A stretch of 37,814 bases of DNA from CAZSLZ01 sp964607865 (GCA_964607865.1 CAZSLZ010000011.1:1-37814), one strand, 5' to 3'; shown: positions 1 through 8,230, numbered from the stretch's first letter. The notes: generated from the sequence alone by a model not told the origin. A program made the numbers and translations.

Positions 1-214
1 CGTTATGATGGGCAATATTGTGTTGTATTGCCCCAATGGGGCAGGTGGTGCGGGCGGTGGGGCAGGCATGGCAATTCAGAACCGGTAAACATATTTTTTT
101 CTCGGGGCCGCCGTAAACCTGTTTTGTTTTAAAAAAACCGAATGCGCTGTTTATGGCTATTGCAGCAATTACCTGAACCGCAATTTTTAATTTCCTTAAA
201 GCCTTAATTTTCAT
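1..214 (-). CDS. Membrane-associated 4Fe-4S protein, N-terminal part (partial)
   Basis: The reading frame opens at an ATG (complement of 212-214) and stays open to the window edge, giving 71 residues. It begins with a basic stretch and a hydrophobic segment (about residues 9-27). A cysteine cluster follows with spacing C-x5-C-x2-C-x6-C-P-I-G, matching the family of membrane proteins with an N-terminal hydrophobic segment followed by CxxC/CPIG iron-sulfur motifs (NapH/YccM-like 4Fe-4S binding proteins). The rest lies outside the window, so the total length, number of membrane spans and electron-transfer partner cannot be judged. It is divergent from the hydrolase gene at 304, with 89 bp between them. 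The Shine-Dalgarno site is weak (an AAGAGAAA-like purine run). Confidence 0.6.
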   Translation of the reverse strand, partial: MKIKALRKLKIAVQVIAAIAINSAFGFFKTKQVYGGPEKKICLPVLNCHACPTARTTCPIGAIQHNIAHHN

Positions 215-303
215 ATAAATATACTTTTTCTCTTTACTTTTATGTCCTTCCTGTGATAATAATTAATGAAAGATAAATTTGATTATTTCAACTGTTATAA
301 CAT

Positions 304-1017
304 ATGTGGAAACAAATAATTCAAGCATTCAGGAGCGCGTTCGGCTCAAAAGAGGTTCAGGGTAAAATAACAGGTTTGCTGGCCACTCTTGTTATTCTGT
401 ATTTGCTTCTGGTTATAACAAATGGTGTTAATTCACAGAATGAGAGGAAATTCCGTGAGAATAACTCCAATTCTGGCGAATTGGTTTTCAGGGATGGCGA
501 TATTATTTTCAAGCAGACACCGGGGAAATTATCAGAGCATATTTCCAGAATTACCGGCAGCCCGGTTACTCATTGCGGAATAATCTATGTGGAAGAAGGG
601 GACATTTTTGTAATTGAAGCTGGCGATCCGGTTTCGATGACTGATTTAAAAGAATTTGTTTCTTCCGGTGTAGAAAAGAAGTTCGCCCTGAAACGTTATG
701 AAAATCTGAGCAGGGAACAACAGAATATTGTAGTGAATGAAGCGAAGAAATATTTAAATCTGCCTTATGATTATAATTATAAACTTGATGATGAGCATTT
801 GTATTGTTCTGAACTTGTATTTAAGGCTTATATACGGGGAATTGATATAAGGCCTGGGAATTTGGTTTATTTGAAAGATTTGAATTATAAAGGCAGTGAG
901 GATTTCATAAAAGATTTAACCGGGGAGCTGCCCCTGGAGAGGCAAATTATTACCCCGGTTGAAATATACAATAACCCGGATTTAACTGAAATTTACGACG
1001 ATTTTATCAGAGATTGA
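304..1017 (+). CDS. YiiX/YebB-like permuted papain-fold (NlpC/P60-type) cysteine hydrolase, membrane anchored
   Basis: The protein has 237 residues: a short cytoplasmic N-terminus, one transmembrane helix (about 23-40), then a hydrolase domain (about 58-215). The domain shows the DGDII opening strand, a catalytic His in the THCGII motif (H90) and a catalytic Cys in YCSELV (C168). The His-before-Cys order is that of the circularly permuted NlpC/P60 group typified by E. coli YiiX. Members are predicted amidases or peptidases acting on cell-wall peptides or acyl groups; the substrate here is unknown. The stop overlaps the start of the PIG-L gene by 4 bp, so the two are probably co-translated and may act on one envelope substrate (inference). 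No clear Shine-Dalgarno site precedes the ATG; a TTG within the first 25 codons is a possible alternative start. Confidence 0.75.
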   Translation: MWKQIIQAFRSAFGSKEVQGKITGLLATLVILYLLLVITNGVNSQNERKFRENNSNSGELVFRDGDIIFKQTPGKLSEHISRITGSPVTHCGIIYVEEGDIFVIEAGDPVSMTDLKEFVSSGVEKKFALKRYENLSREQQNIVVNEAKKYLNLPYDYNYKLDDEHLYCSELVFKAYIRGIDIRPGNLVYLKDLNYKGSEDFIKDLTGELPLERQIITPVEIYNNPDLTEIYDDFIRD

Positions 1018-1730
1018 GGTATAATTTGAAACAGCGTATTTTGACCATAGGCGCTCATCCTGATGATGCTGATTTCGGTACGGCGGGAACCATGCAGAAA
1101 TTTGCCAGGGAAGGCTATGAAATATATTATTTAATCTGCACTAATGGCGACAAGGGTGGGGCCCGGAACAGCCATACTCCTGGTGATTTAGTAAGAATCC
1201 GTCGCCGGGAGCAGAAAAACGCAGCTTCCATGGTAAATGCCAGAGAAGTTTTTTTTCTGAATAATTCAGATGGGGAGTTGGTGCCGGACAAAAACCTTAA
1301 GCGGGAAATCGTCAGGGTAATAAGAAAAGTGAAGCCCGATAAAGTCTTTTCATTTGACCCGGCAAATTTAACTTTTGAAAGTTTTTATTTATTTCATACC
1401 GATCACCGGGCAGTAGCGGTATCGGTTTTTGACTCAATCTATCCGGCAGCAAAAAATATAATGTATTTTCCCGAGTTGCTGGATGAGGGGTTGGAACCCC
1501 ATAAAGTGAAAGAATTATTCACTTACGGCACCCATAAGCCAAACATCTGGTTTGATATCAGCGCTGATATGGATAAAAAACTTGAAATGATAAAATGCCA
1601 TGCCAGCCAGTTTCAGGCAAAAAGGTTTGAGGAGGTCAGGAAGCATATCTACGATATTGCCCGGGAAGCCGGCGCCCACAAAGGTTATGGTTTAGCCGAA
1701 GCTTTCAGGGTAATAACCTTTCCTTTTTAG
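1014..1730 (+). CDS. PIG-L / LmbE-family zinc-dependent N-acetyl-sugar deacetylase
   Basis: This 238-residue protein starts at TTG within the TTGA overlap with the preceding gene. The family signature AHPDD is at residues 14-18, and HTDH at 128-131 supplies the third metal ligand. Expected zinc ligands are H15, D18 and H131, with D17 as likely general base. The RRREQ block (about 62-67) is also typical. Family members remove acetyl groups from N-acetylglucosaminyl conjugates in bacillithiol, mycothiol, teicoplanin and GPI biosynthesis. Nothing nearby (no BshA or BshC) supports bacillithiol synthesis, so only the reaction class is assigned. Length is normal for the family. Confidence 0.85.
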   Translation: MRYNLKQRILTIGAHPDDADFGTAGTMQKFAREGYEIYYLICTNGDKGGARNSHTPGDLVRIRRREQKNAASMVNAREVFFLNNSDGELVPDKNLKREIVRVIRKVKPDKVFSFDPANLTFESFYLFHTDHRAVAVSVFDSIYPAAKNIMYFPELLDEGLEPHKVKELFTYGTHKPNIWFDISADMDKKLEMIKCHASQFQAKRFEEVRKHIYDIAREAGAHKGYGLAEAFRVITFPF

Positions 1731-1855
1731 TTTTAAAGAACTGAGTAACAGAAGTGTCCAGGATTGCAGGATTTTGGACCAGGATATTTAACTTTTTATC
1801 TTGGATATAGTAGCAATCGATCGATATATTTGCACACATATGGAGGAGAAAAAAT

Positions 1856-4726
1856 TTGTTCTGCCCTGAATGCGGCACAAAAAACAAAGAAAATTCCAAG
1901 TTTTGTTTTTCTTGCGGGTTCAATTTTGTGGAAACCGAACCGGCTCCCGAAGTAACAGAAGCCAAGCCAAGGCGTAGCGAACTCGAAGAAGGAATCAAGC
2001 TCGACAATCGTTACAGGCTTATCACCATTATTGAAAAAGGTGGTATGGGAGCTGTTTATAAAGCCATGGATACCAGGCTCGACAACATTTGCGCTATCAA
2101 AGAGATGCGTGAAAATTTCGAGCGGGATGAATACCGTATTTATGCCATTGAAAAATTCAAGAGTGAAGCCCTTATCCTGTCAAAATTAAGACACCCCAAT
2201 ATTCCCAGGGTGTTTGATTATTTCATTGAAAAAGACAGGTATTATCTGGCCATGGATTATATCGAAGGGCAGACTCTGTTCCGGGTTATGCATAAACGCA
2301 AGGATAAGCGACTTGAAGAAGAAGAGCTGGTGGAATGGACCCTCCAGTTATGCGATGTGCTGGCATATCTCCATAACCAGGATCCACCAATCATATACCG
2401 GGATATAAAACCCGCCAATATCATGATCAATTCCGAAAAAAGAATTATGCTTATCGATTTCGGTATTGCCCGGATTTTCAATCCCAAATCCAAGGGAACC
2501 ATGATAGGGACCCAGGGTTATTCGCCTCCTGAACAGTATCGCGGCCAGGTTGATCCCCGTTCCGATATTTATGCCCTGGGAGCTACCCTTCACCATCTTA
2601 TTACTGGTAAGGATCCCCAGCTGGATGCCCCTTTCAGTTTTCCACCGGTTAGAGAATTAAGGGAAGAACTGTCAGATCGTTTGAGCTATGCTATTGATAA
2701 GTGCCTGAAATTCAACATGGAAGATCGTTTTTCTTGTGTGGAAGAACTCAGGGACCATTTGGAGAACCGTTCACCTGTAAATATCGAGGTGGAAAAACCT
2801 CCCCAGCCTGAGCCCGAAGAAGAAATTCCCGCCCCCCCGGAAGAGAAGAAGGAAAAAAAGAGCGGAATACTGGCATCAGAGTTGGAAAACTTACTCTTCT
2901 CCATAGAAGAAGCTTCCACCACCATTACCAACCGAACACCCCCGGTTTCCCAGGAATCTACAGAGAAAACCCAGGAAAAACCCGTAAAAAAACCGGTGTT
3001 TGAACCCGGCGAACCGGAGGAAGAAATTCCCATACCCAGGGAAGTTTCTGCCACCGAATTAACCATACCTGAAAAAACCAGGCCGGAGCCGAAACCCGAA
3101 CCGGTGAAAAAACCAAAGCCCAAACCCAGGAAAAAATCTTTGCTGGATGATTTATCTCTTGGGGGTATTTCTTTTAACGAATTGAAAGAAGAGGAAGAGG
3201 AAGAAGATCCCTTCGATCTGCTTCAGGTGGAAGACGACGGGCGTGACAGCCAGCTTTTTGATGAACTGCTGATGGGTGATGACGATGAAGAGGAATTGAT
3301 AATTGAGGTTCGTCCCGATTCGGTTAAACCCCCAAAATTAAAAAAATCAGGAAACGGGATACCCGCTGCCCGTCCCACCATTGCGTTCGGGCCAATTGAT
3401 ATAAAATCCAAGTTAAAAAAGATACCCAGAAAGAAGAATATTATTAAGAAAACCCCCAGAAGGCAAAATGATTTTTCTCTGGATGCCCTGCCCGGAAGCG
3501 CCAGCGACGATTCGGAAATTCCCCTTTTGCCGGCGGGTAACGATCCTTACGGTCTGCACAACTCCGGCGGAGAAGAAAACCTGCTGGACATTCCCGGCCT
3601 GCAGGGAAAACCTGAAAAAGCTATCCCAGCTTCCAAGCCTAAATTTAATATAACCCAGAACGCATCCCAGTCTTTTAAAAAATATTCAGTAGAAAATAAA
3701 TCATCCTGGTATATGCACCGGGGCGATGCCACTCATTCGGCGCTCAACCGGGAGGCGCCCCTGTGCAGGGGTAATTTGAAATGGCGTTTTCACAGTAACG
3801 GCAGGATATATTCCAGCCCGGTGCTGGACGCCAGGGGTAATGTTTATTTCACCTCCAACGACGGATGCCTTTATGCCCTGGATAAGAACGGAAAAGAATT
3901 ATGGCGTTATATAACCGATAATTCGCTGACAGTAACTCCCCTGGTGTTGGAAGGAATAGGAATTTTCTTCGGTTCCGAAGATTATCATTTCTACGGGGTC
4001 AGTTTTGAAGGAAAGGAACTTTGGCGGTTCCGGGGCGGCGACGTTTTCAAGTCATCTCCGGTCTGCGACCGGAATGGCAACATATATGTAGGTTGTAACG
4101 ACGGCAACATGTATGGAATAGCCCCCGACGGAAAAGAGTTGTGGAGATACACCATTAATACCTTCATCCAGTCTTCCCCGGCCATAAGCAGCGATGACGT
4201 TGTGTATGTGGGTGCCTGGGATAAGAATCTTTATGCCCTTACCCTTGAAGGCGAGTTGTTATGGAAATTTACCACTGGGGATATTGTGGATTCATCACCT
4301 GCCACAGACGGGGTGGGTAATGTTTATGTGGGGTCCAACGATGGCTTCTTGTATGCCATAAACCACCTGGGCCACGAAAAATGGAAGTTCCGCACCAAGG
4401 ATATAATTACTTCTTCTCCCGCTGTCCATAAGGAAAAAGGCATTTTTGTGGGAAGCAATGATAATTTCCTATATAATGTGAACTTTGATGGCAGCCATCG
4501 CTGGCATTTGACAACCAACTCCTGCGTTAACTCGTCCCCAGCCGTGGACAACCAAGGCAACGTTTATGTAGGCAGCGACGATTTCAGTTGTTATTGCTTT
4601 AATTCCCGGGGAGATATGAGATGGAAATTTAAAACTAACGCCTCGGTGGAGTCCTCGCCGTGCCTGGCGGAGGACGGAACCCTGTATTTCGGTTCTCACG
4701 ACGGCTGGTTGTATTGTCTTGAGTAA
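1856..4726 (+). CDS. Ser/Thr protein kinase with N-terminal zinc ribbon and C-terminal PQQ-like beta-propeller
   Basis: The 956-residue protein starts at TTG 1856, placed by the GGAGGAG site at 1842-1848. In order: a double-CxxC zinc ribbon (C3, C6, C17, C20); a Hanks-type kinase domain (about 53-302) with glycine loop GGMGAVY (62-68), K82, E104, catalytic YRDIKPAN (D183), DFG (201-203) and SPPEQ activation segment; a Pro/Glu/Lys-rich linker of about 320 residues; and a propeller (about 622-956) of eight repeats of the type GxxxWxF...SSP...G.vYvGs.D..lYal. All catalytic kinase residues are present, so it should be active. No transmembrane helix is evident, which is unusual for a kinase with a sensor-like propeller. 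The PQQ-type propeller probably binds a ligand or protein partner (inference). A small membrane protein follows 15 bp downstream. Confidence 0.9.
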   Translation: MFCPECGTKNKENSKFCFSCGFNFVETEPAPEVTEAKPRRSELEEGIKLDNRYRLITIIEKGGMGAVYKAMDTRLDNICAIKEMRENFERDEYRIYAIEKFKSEALILSKLRHPNIPRVFDYFIEKDRYYLAMDYIEGQTLFRVMHKRKDKRLEEEELVEWTLQLCDVLAYLHNQDPPIIYRDIKPANIMINSEKRIMLIDFGIARIFNPKSKGTMIGTQGYSPPEQYRGQVDPRSDIYALGATLHHLITGKDPQLDAPFSFPPVRELREELSDRLSYAIDKCLKFNMEDRFSCVEELRDHLENRSPVNIEVEKPPQPEPEEEIPAPPEEKKEKKSGILASELENLLFSIEEASTTITNRTPPVSQESTEKTQEKPVKKPVFEPGEPEEEIPIPREVSATELTIPEKTRPEPKPEPVKKPKPKPRKKSLLDDLSLGGISFNELKEEEEEEDPFDLLQVEDDGRDSQLFDELLMGDDDEEELIIEVRPDSVKPPKLKKSGNGIPAARPTIAFGPIDIKSKLKKIPRKKNIIKKTPRRQNDFSLDALPGSASDDSEIPLLPAGNDPYGLHNSGGEENLLDIPGLQGKPEKAIPASKPKFNITQNASQSFKKYSVENKSSWYMHRGDATHSALNREAPLCRGNLKWRFHSNGRIYSSPVLDARGNVYFTSNDGCLYALDKNGKELWRYITDNSLTVTPLVLEGIGIFFGSEDYHFYGVSFEGKELWRFRGGDVFKSSPVCDRNGNIYVGCNDGNMYGIAPDGKELWRYTINTFIQSSPAISSDDVVYVGAWDKNLYALTLEGELLWKFTTGDIVDSSPATDGVGNVYVGSNDGFLYAINHLGHEKWKFRTKDIITSSPAVHKEKGIFVGSNDNFLYNVNFDGSHRWHLTTNSCVNSSPAVDNQGNVYVGSDDFSCYCFNSRGDMRWKFKTNASVESSPCLAEDGTLYFGSHDGWLYCLE

Positions 4727-4741
4727 ACAGGAGGGAGCTTT

Positions 4742-5569
4742 ATGGAAAAACAGCAGATTATACTCATCATTACCGGTTTTATTGTTTTTTTTGTGGTTAT
4801 TGGTATTTATTCTGGAATCAAAAAAATGAAAGAAATAAATGAAAAGGTCGGGGGATTTTTTGAAACCCTGAAGCGCCATAACGGTTTTTCCGAGATAGAT
4901 CAGGAAGATCCTCGTTATTTACAGGTTAAAAAAGCAGTCATTGCTTCTTTTCCCATGGAAAGACGGGCGGGAATACGCATTAAGCGGTTGATTACCAGCG
5001 AGATCGACGGAATTCCGTTTTTTATCTCGGATATGACTTCTTTCTCCAAATCCCGCTCCGGGCGTACAAGAAGTTTTTTTCACCTTTTCATAAAAAAAGA
5101 GTTAAACCTTAATGCAAAAATTTATATATCCAAAAAATTGCCAGGTTTTTTAAGCGGAATTATAAACCGGCTCCTGGGAAATCCGGTGGAGTTGCCCCAT
5201 GCGCTGCCCGAGTTTAATAATAATTTTGATTTAAGAATAACGAACGGAAAAGTTGAGCCTGCTGTCATCGATCAGGGATTTCAAAGAATAATTGCAAAAA
5301 GAAAGGATGGTTATCCTTTCTACGTTACCAGCAGCGGAGGAACTTCCATGGTGGGGAACGTGATTGTTAATAAAGATGGTATTCTGGTGCTGGGGCCCAT
5401 GGTTTGGAATGAAAACGGCCTGAATCATTTATTTTCCATGGGCAGGGAAATTATCCATGACTCTCAAATTATCCCGAATCTTTCCGGTTCAGAAGTTGTC
5501 TCCCCGGAATCTGGGGACAATTCTTCAGATGGCCATGAAACAGGCCAGATGTATCAAATCGATATATAG
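4742..5569 (+). CDS. Single-pass membrane protein of unknown function, downstream of the kinase
   Basis: The protein has 275 residues. It begins with a transmembrane helix (about 5-25), then a mixed alpha/beta soluble region with a basic patch (SKSRSGRTRS near residue 100). The C-terminus is polar, Ser/Gly/Glu-rich and probably disordered. A GGAGGG Shine-Dalgarno site precedes the ATG, which lies 15 bp after the kinase stop, so the two genes are very likely one transcription unit. I do not recognise a named family; the layout resembles DUF3137-like membrane proteins only loosely. As partner or substrate of the kinase it is a guess from position. Confidence 0.7.
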   Translation: MEKQQIILIITGFIVFFVVIGIYSGIKKMKEINEKVGGFFETLKRHNGFSEIDQEDPRYLQVKKAVIASFPMERRAGIRIKRLITSEIDGIPFFISDMTSFSKSRSGRTRSFFHLFIKKELNLNAKIYISKKLPGFLSGIINRLLGNPVELPHALPEFNNNFDLRITNGKVEPAVIDQGFQRIIAKRKDGYPFYVTSSGGTSMVGNVIVNKDGILVLGPMVWNENGLNHLFSMGREIIHDSQIIPNLSGSEVVSPESGDNSSDGHETGQMYQIDI

Positions 5570-5593
5570 GACGAAAATGGCGGGAACTTAAAA

Positions 5594-5665
5594 TGGCAGG
5601 GGGGAGATTTGAACTCCCGGCCAAGAGCTTATGAGTCTCCTGCTCTACCCCTGAGCTACCCTGCC
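5594..5665 (-). tRNA. tRNA with CAT anticodon (elongator Met, or Ile2 if lysidine-modified)
   Basis: The 72-nt cloverleaf reads on the minus strand. The acceptor stem GGCAGGG pairs fully with CCCTGCC, the discriminator is A, the D-arm is GCTC/GAGC and the T-arm is GGGAG/CTCCC with a TTCAAAT loop. The anticodon CAT is the complement of 5631-5633 in loop CTCATAA. The anticodon stem has one A-G mismatch next to the loop. The first base pair is G-C and the three G-C pairs of initiators are absent, so this is not tRNA-fMet. The CCA end is not encoded. Elongator Met and the Ile2 type share this anticodon and loop; the arm around the anticodon is also close to Ile2 types, so identity stays open. Confidence 0.9.
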
Positions 5666-5682
5666 GTTTCGTTACGAAATTT

Positions 5683-5710
5683 ATTATACATTTTTCTGTA
5701 GCTTTGTCAA
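5683..5710 (-). promoter_or_regulatory. Sigma70 promoter of the tRNA gene
   Basis: On the minus strand a perfect -35 TTGACA (5705-5710) and a perfect -10 TATAAT (5683-5688) are separated by 16 bp. The -10 ends 17 bp before the first base of the tRNA, as expected for a stable RNA promoter. Confidence 0.85.
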
Positions 5711-5837
5711 GAGTTTGGCCAAATTTTTGTGAGTTTATATGATTTTAACAAATTTTTAACGATTTCAGGGGTTGTCTTCTCGCATAATGAAGTGAAAAAA
5801 ACCAAGAACTACAAGAAAAATATGAAAGGGGCCTTTC

Positions 5838-6908
5838 ATGCCAAGTATATCACCATTAGGAAATACCTTCAAAAATATAACACCGGTTCAGAACCGGAAT
5901 ATGTTTAATACCGGAATTGCCAGCTCACTCCCTTCCGACTCGTTTATTTTTTCCGGTTCATCACCGGCGTTGGATGCGCTTCCTTCGTCCATCAGCCATG
6001 CCATAACCGCCAAATCCAATGCTGCGGCGCAAAGAGCTGGCGCCAGAGTTTCATCACCGGTTTTTTCCCCAACAAACACAGCCCCGGCAGAAAAAACTGA
6101 AACTGCCTCCAATGTCCCCACATTTTTATCAATGATGGATGGTTTACAGGATAAACTTAATTTCTGGATGCCCTGGGATGAAGCACAGTCGTTGGGGCTT
6201 CAACTGGACAGATTCGGAGATTCCAGGGAAGCTGCCCTTCGAGAATTCGATACTATCTCTACCGAACGTAATTTTGCTTTGGAAGCAATGCAGCAGAAAC
6301 TGGAGGAAATTGCCCGCCGCAAGGATGAAGTTCAGCAGAAACTGGAGCAGAAACGGGCTGCCGAAGAGGTCAGGCAGAGAGAAGCTGAAAGCCTGCAGGG
6401 CCGGATGGATAAATTGAACCAGAATGGTAACTTAGGCGAGTTGGATTCCAGGATTCAGGATCTGAATTACAAAATCAGTAACCGGAGCAGTTCGGTATCT
6501 TCCAGAAAAGAAAAAATTGCCCAACTCAAAGAAGAGATGGAAAATAATCCCGAGAAAAAAGATGAAATTCAGGCACAGATTGACGAACTGAAAGGGGAAC
6601 TGGCGGACGAGAAACGGGAACTGCAACAGCAGAAAGAAGAAAAACAAAGGCTGGAAGTTGAAAAACAGGCAAAAGAACAAAAACAGGAAGAAAATAAGAT
6701 TAAAAAAGAAGAACTGAAAAACAGAAAAGAACAATTAGAACAGGAACTGGCAAAACTTCAGAATGAAGAATCAAATATCCTGAATATGGTTAACGCAAAG
6801 GATGACCAACTTGAACAGGTTAAGGGGAAAATTGATGAGAACAGAACCAAGTTGGAAAAATTGCAGTGGCTGTTCAACGAATTTGAATATAACACCCGGG
6901 GGATGTAA
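5838..6908 (+). CDS. Coiled-coil protein with disordered N-terminus, unknown function
   Basis: The protein has 356 residues. The first 95 are Ser/Pro/Ala/Thr-rich and probably disordered, with a short SDSFIF motif at 33-38 that resembles the leader region of other accessory proteins here. A short hydrophobic/aromatic patch (about 97-118) is followed by a continuous Glu/Lys/Gln-rich heptad region (about 130-350) predicted to form long coiled coils. There is no signal peptide, lipobox or transmembrane segment. An AAGGGG-type site precedes the ATG. It stands alone, divergent from the tRNA. A structural, scaffold or exported role is possible, but no family is recognised. Confidence 0.75.
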   Translation: MPSISPLGNTFKNITPVQNRNMFNTGIASSLPSDSFIFSGSSPALDALPSSISHAITAKSNAAAQRAGARVSSPVFSPTNTAPAEKTETASNVPTFLSMMDGLQDKLNFWMPWDEAQSLGLQLDRFGDSREAALREFDTISTERNFALEAMQQKLEEIARRKDEVQQKLEQKRAAEEVRQREAESLQGRMDKLNQNGNLGELDSRIQDLNYKISNRSSSVSSRKEKIAQLKEEMENNPEKKDEIQAQIDELKGELADEKRELQQQKEEKQRLEVEKQAKEQKQEENKIKKEELKNRKEQLEQELAKLQNEESNILNMVNAKDDQLEQVKGKIDENRTKLEKLQWLFNEFEYNTRGM

Positions 6909-6966
6909 TTATTCAGGTTGAAACAACTTTAAAAATGGCGTTTTCTGATAGATTACGCCATATCTT

Positions 6967-7107
6967 GGTAATGTCAGATAATGCTTCCTGTTTTAACTTT
7001 AGTCAGTTATTTTTCAAGGAAAGGGGGTATGCCAAAACAAATAAAAGAAAAGACAGCTCTGATAAAAGAGCTATCTGTGGGGTTTACACAAAAAATCTGA
7101 CATTACC
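6967..7107. repeat. 141-bp element bounded by a perfect 13-bp inverted repeat (mobile-element remnant)
   Basis: The sequence GGTAATGTCAGAT at 6967-6979 recurs as its exact complement at 7095-7107, leaving 115 bp between the arms. The interior holds a stem-loop (7051-7076) and no convincing gene. No matching 8-9 bp direct repeats flank it. Ends of this form with a GTTTACACA-like run just inside suggest a MITE or deleted insertion sequence, possibly mutator/IS256-like; that attribution is a guess. Confidence 0.5.
7036..7076 (-). terminator. Rho-independent terminator for the glycine-zipper gene
   Basis: A 10-bp stem with one mismatch (AGACAGCTCT at 7051-7060 against AGAGCTATCT at 7067-7076, 6-nt loop) is followed on the minus strand by a T-rich run (complement of 7036-7050). 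It lies about 92 bp past the stop of the gene at 7169-7762. On the plus strand no T-run follows, so it is oriented for minus-strand transcripts. Confidence 0.65.
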
Positions 7108-7168
7108 GGAAAGTGGACATAATATTGTTTGCTTTCATTGAAACTACTCATTGACGTTCTTGTAATAT

Positions 7169-7762
7169 TTAATAAGGTTGTCCTTCATAAGATTTGTTTT
7201 CTCTGGCCATTCCTATAGCTCCAGTTACAGTGGTAAGACCGCCTGCCACTGCTCCTGCTATCAGAGAGCCTCCTGCCAGTCCGGCAACTCCACCTACAAC
7301 AGCGCCTTTAATTGCACCTGCAGCAGCTCCTGAAAAACCGCCGAGAGCTGATCCCACAGCAGTGCTGGTTGCCATTGAAGAGCCATCCTCTTTTGACTGT
7401 ATTGCTCCGGTAACTCCTCCAATACCAGCTCCGATTAAACCCCAGAAACCCGCGCCTAATCCCGCAGTTGCAAGAATACCTCCACCGGTTATCGCCACGG
7501 CTGCTGCGCCTGCGGCAGCCCCCACGGCAATGGGAGCCAACAGTAACGCTCCGGCTCCTGCAATAATTGCGCCTTTTTTGACTTTTTTCATCATCGACGA
7601 AAGACGGCTTTTTATACCGGAAGCTTCGGATTTATCCTTATTTCCTTTTAAATGTATCTGATCATTATTGCCGGGTTTTTGGGAAACTGTTTTCTTGGCT
7701 ATCTTTTTACTGGATAACCCGGTATCTATTGGTAAATTATTTGTTATTCTGCTTGTTTGCAT
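7169..7762 (-). CDS. Glycine-zipper (Gly/Ala-rich) membrane-active or membrane protein, unknown function
   Basis: The protein has 197 residues and starts at an ATG with a clear AAAGGAGA site upstream. The first 62 residues are polar and basic, with an NDQIHL motif at about 33-38. From about residue 64 to 185 it is a run of Gly/Ala/Val/Ile with repeated GxxxG and AGxxxG spacing, broken once by a polar SKEDGSS loop, giving about four hydrophobic segments. Such glycine zippers pack helices tightly in membranes and occur in colicin-like pore formers, Rcs lipoprotein-type proteins and assembly factors. There is no signal peptide. It is a monocistronic unit with its own terminator. Function is not assignable. 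Confidence 0.65.
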   Translation of the reverse strand: MQTSRITNNLPIDTGLSSKKIAKKTVSQKPGNNDQIHLKGNKDKSEASGIKSRLSSMMKKVKKGAIIAGAGALLLAPIAVGAAAGAAAVAITGGGILATAGLGAGFWGLIGAGIGGVTGAIQSKEDGSSMATSTAVGSALGGFSGAAAGAIKGAVVGGVAGLAGGSLIAGAVAGGLTTVTGAIGMARENKSYEGQPY

Positions 7763-7943
7763 AATTATTCTCCTTTACGTTCTTGTTAATCGATTTTAAC
7801 CCATTGAAATAGGTTTTTTAAGTTTATTTTTGTTAAATTTATGAAAACAATTGGCAAAAACATGCAGGATAACGATTATCATAATATGACAACATAAAAA
7901 GGAATCCCATAATTCTTTGGTTTTGAAAAAAGTAATTGTTTCT

Positions 7944-8230
7944 GTCATCACCAGCATCCGCAGGATGCGTGGTGATCTCTCCCCGTTAAGAATGGGGGGA
8001 TATATTGTTCATGTGGTAGCTGGGGAAAAAGTCAAATATCCAGTTGCTCACGGATGCAAGGTAAGTGGGTAGGGAACTAAACCGATCTAAGTTGAGATTG
8101 CCACGGTTTCTTCGAAACCTCGCAATGACGCCGTTTCTGCCGTTTGTCTTCGTTATCACGAGGATCCGCAGGATGCGTGGTGAACTCTGCACCCCTCAGG
8201 TAAATGGGTCTGGAACCAACTCAATCCAGG
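7944..8230. repeat. Composite hairpin repeat, copy 1 (modules A-B-D-A', then a partial A-D)
   Basis: The 7763-8300 gap holds no gene but contains a dispersed repeat. Hairpin A is at 7944-7979 (arms ATCACC/GGTGAT and GCATCC/GGATGC). Hairpin B is at 7981-7997 (CCCCGTT/AATGGGG). Then come the block GCTCACGGATGCAAG (8046-8060), a weak hairpin D (8067-8083) and the right end A' at 8094-8129 (ATTGC/GCAAT outer stem, GGTTTC/GAAACC inner stem). A second left end starts at 8152 and runs to about 8230. Hairpin C, present in the other copies, is missing here. Ends GTCAT and ATGAC are mutually inverted. Confidence 0.8.

Noticed and set aside
5594..5665. Initiator tRNA-fMet
   Set aside because: The first acceptor pair is G-C rather than unpaired, and the anticodon stem lacks the three consecutive G-C pairs of initiators.
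6935..7141. Possible 68-residue protein
   Set aside because: It spans the inverted-repeat element and the terminator hairpin, has no ribosome site and no recognisable composition.
7194..7661. An Ala/Pro-rich open frame opposite the glycine-zipper gene
   Set aside because: It is the mirror of Gly/Ala codons on the minus strand; the minus-strand gene has the ribosome site and terminator.
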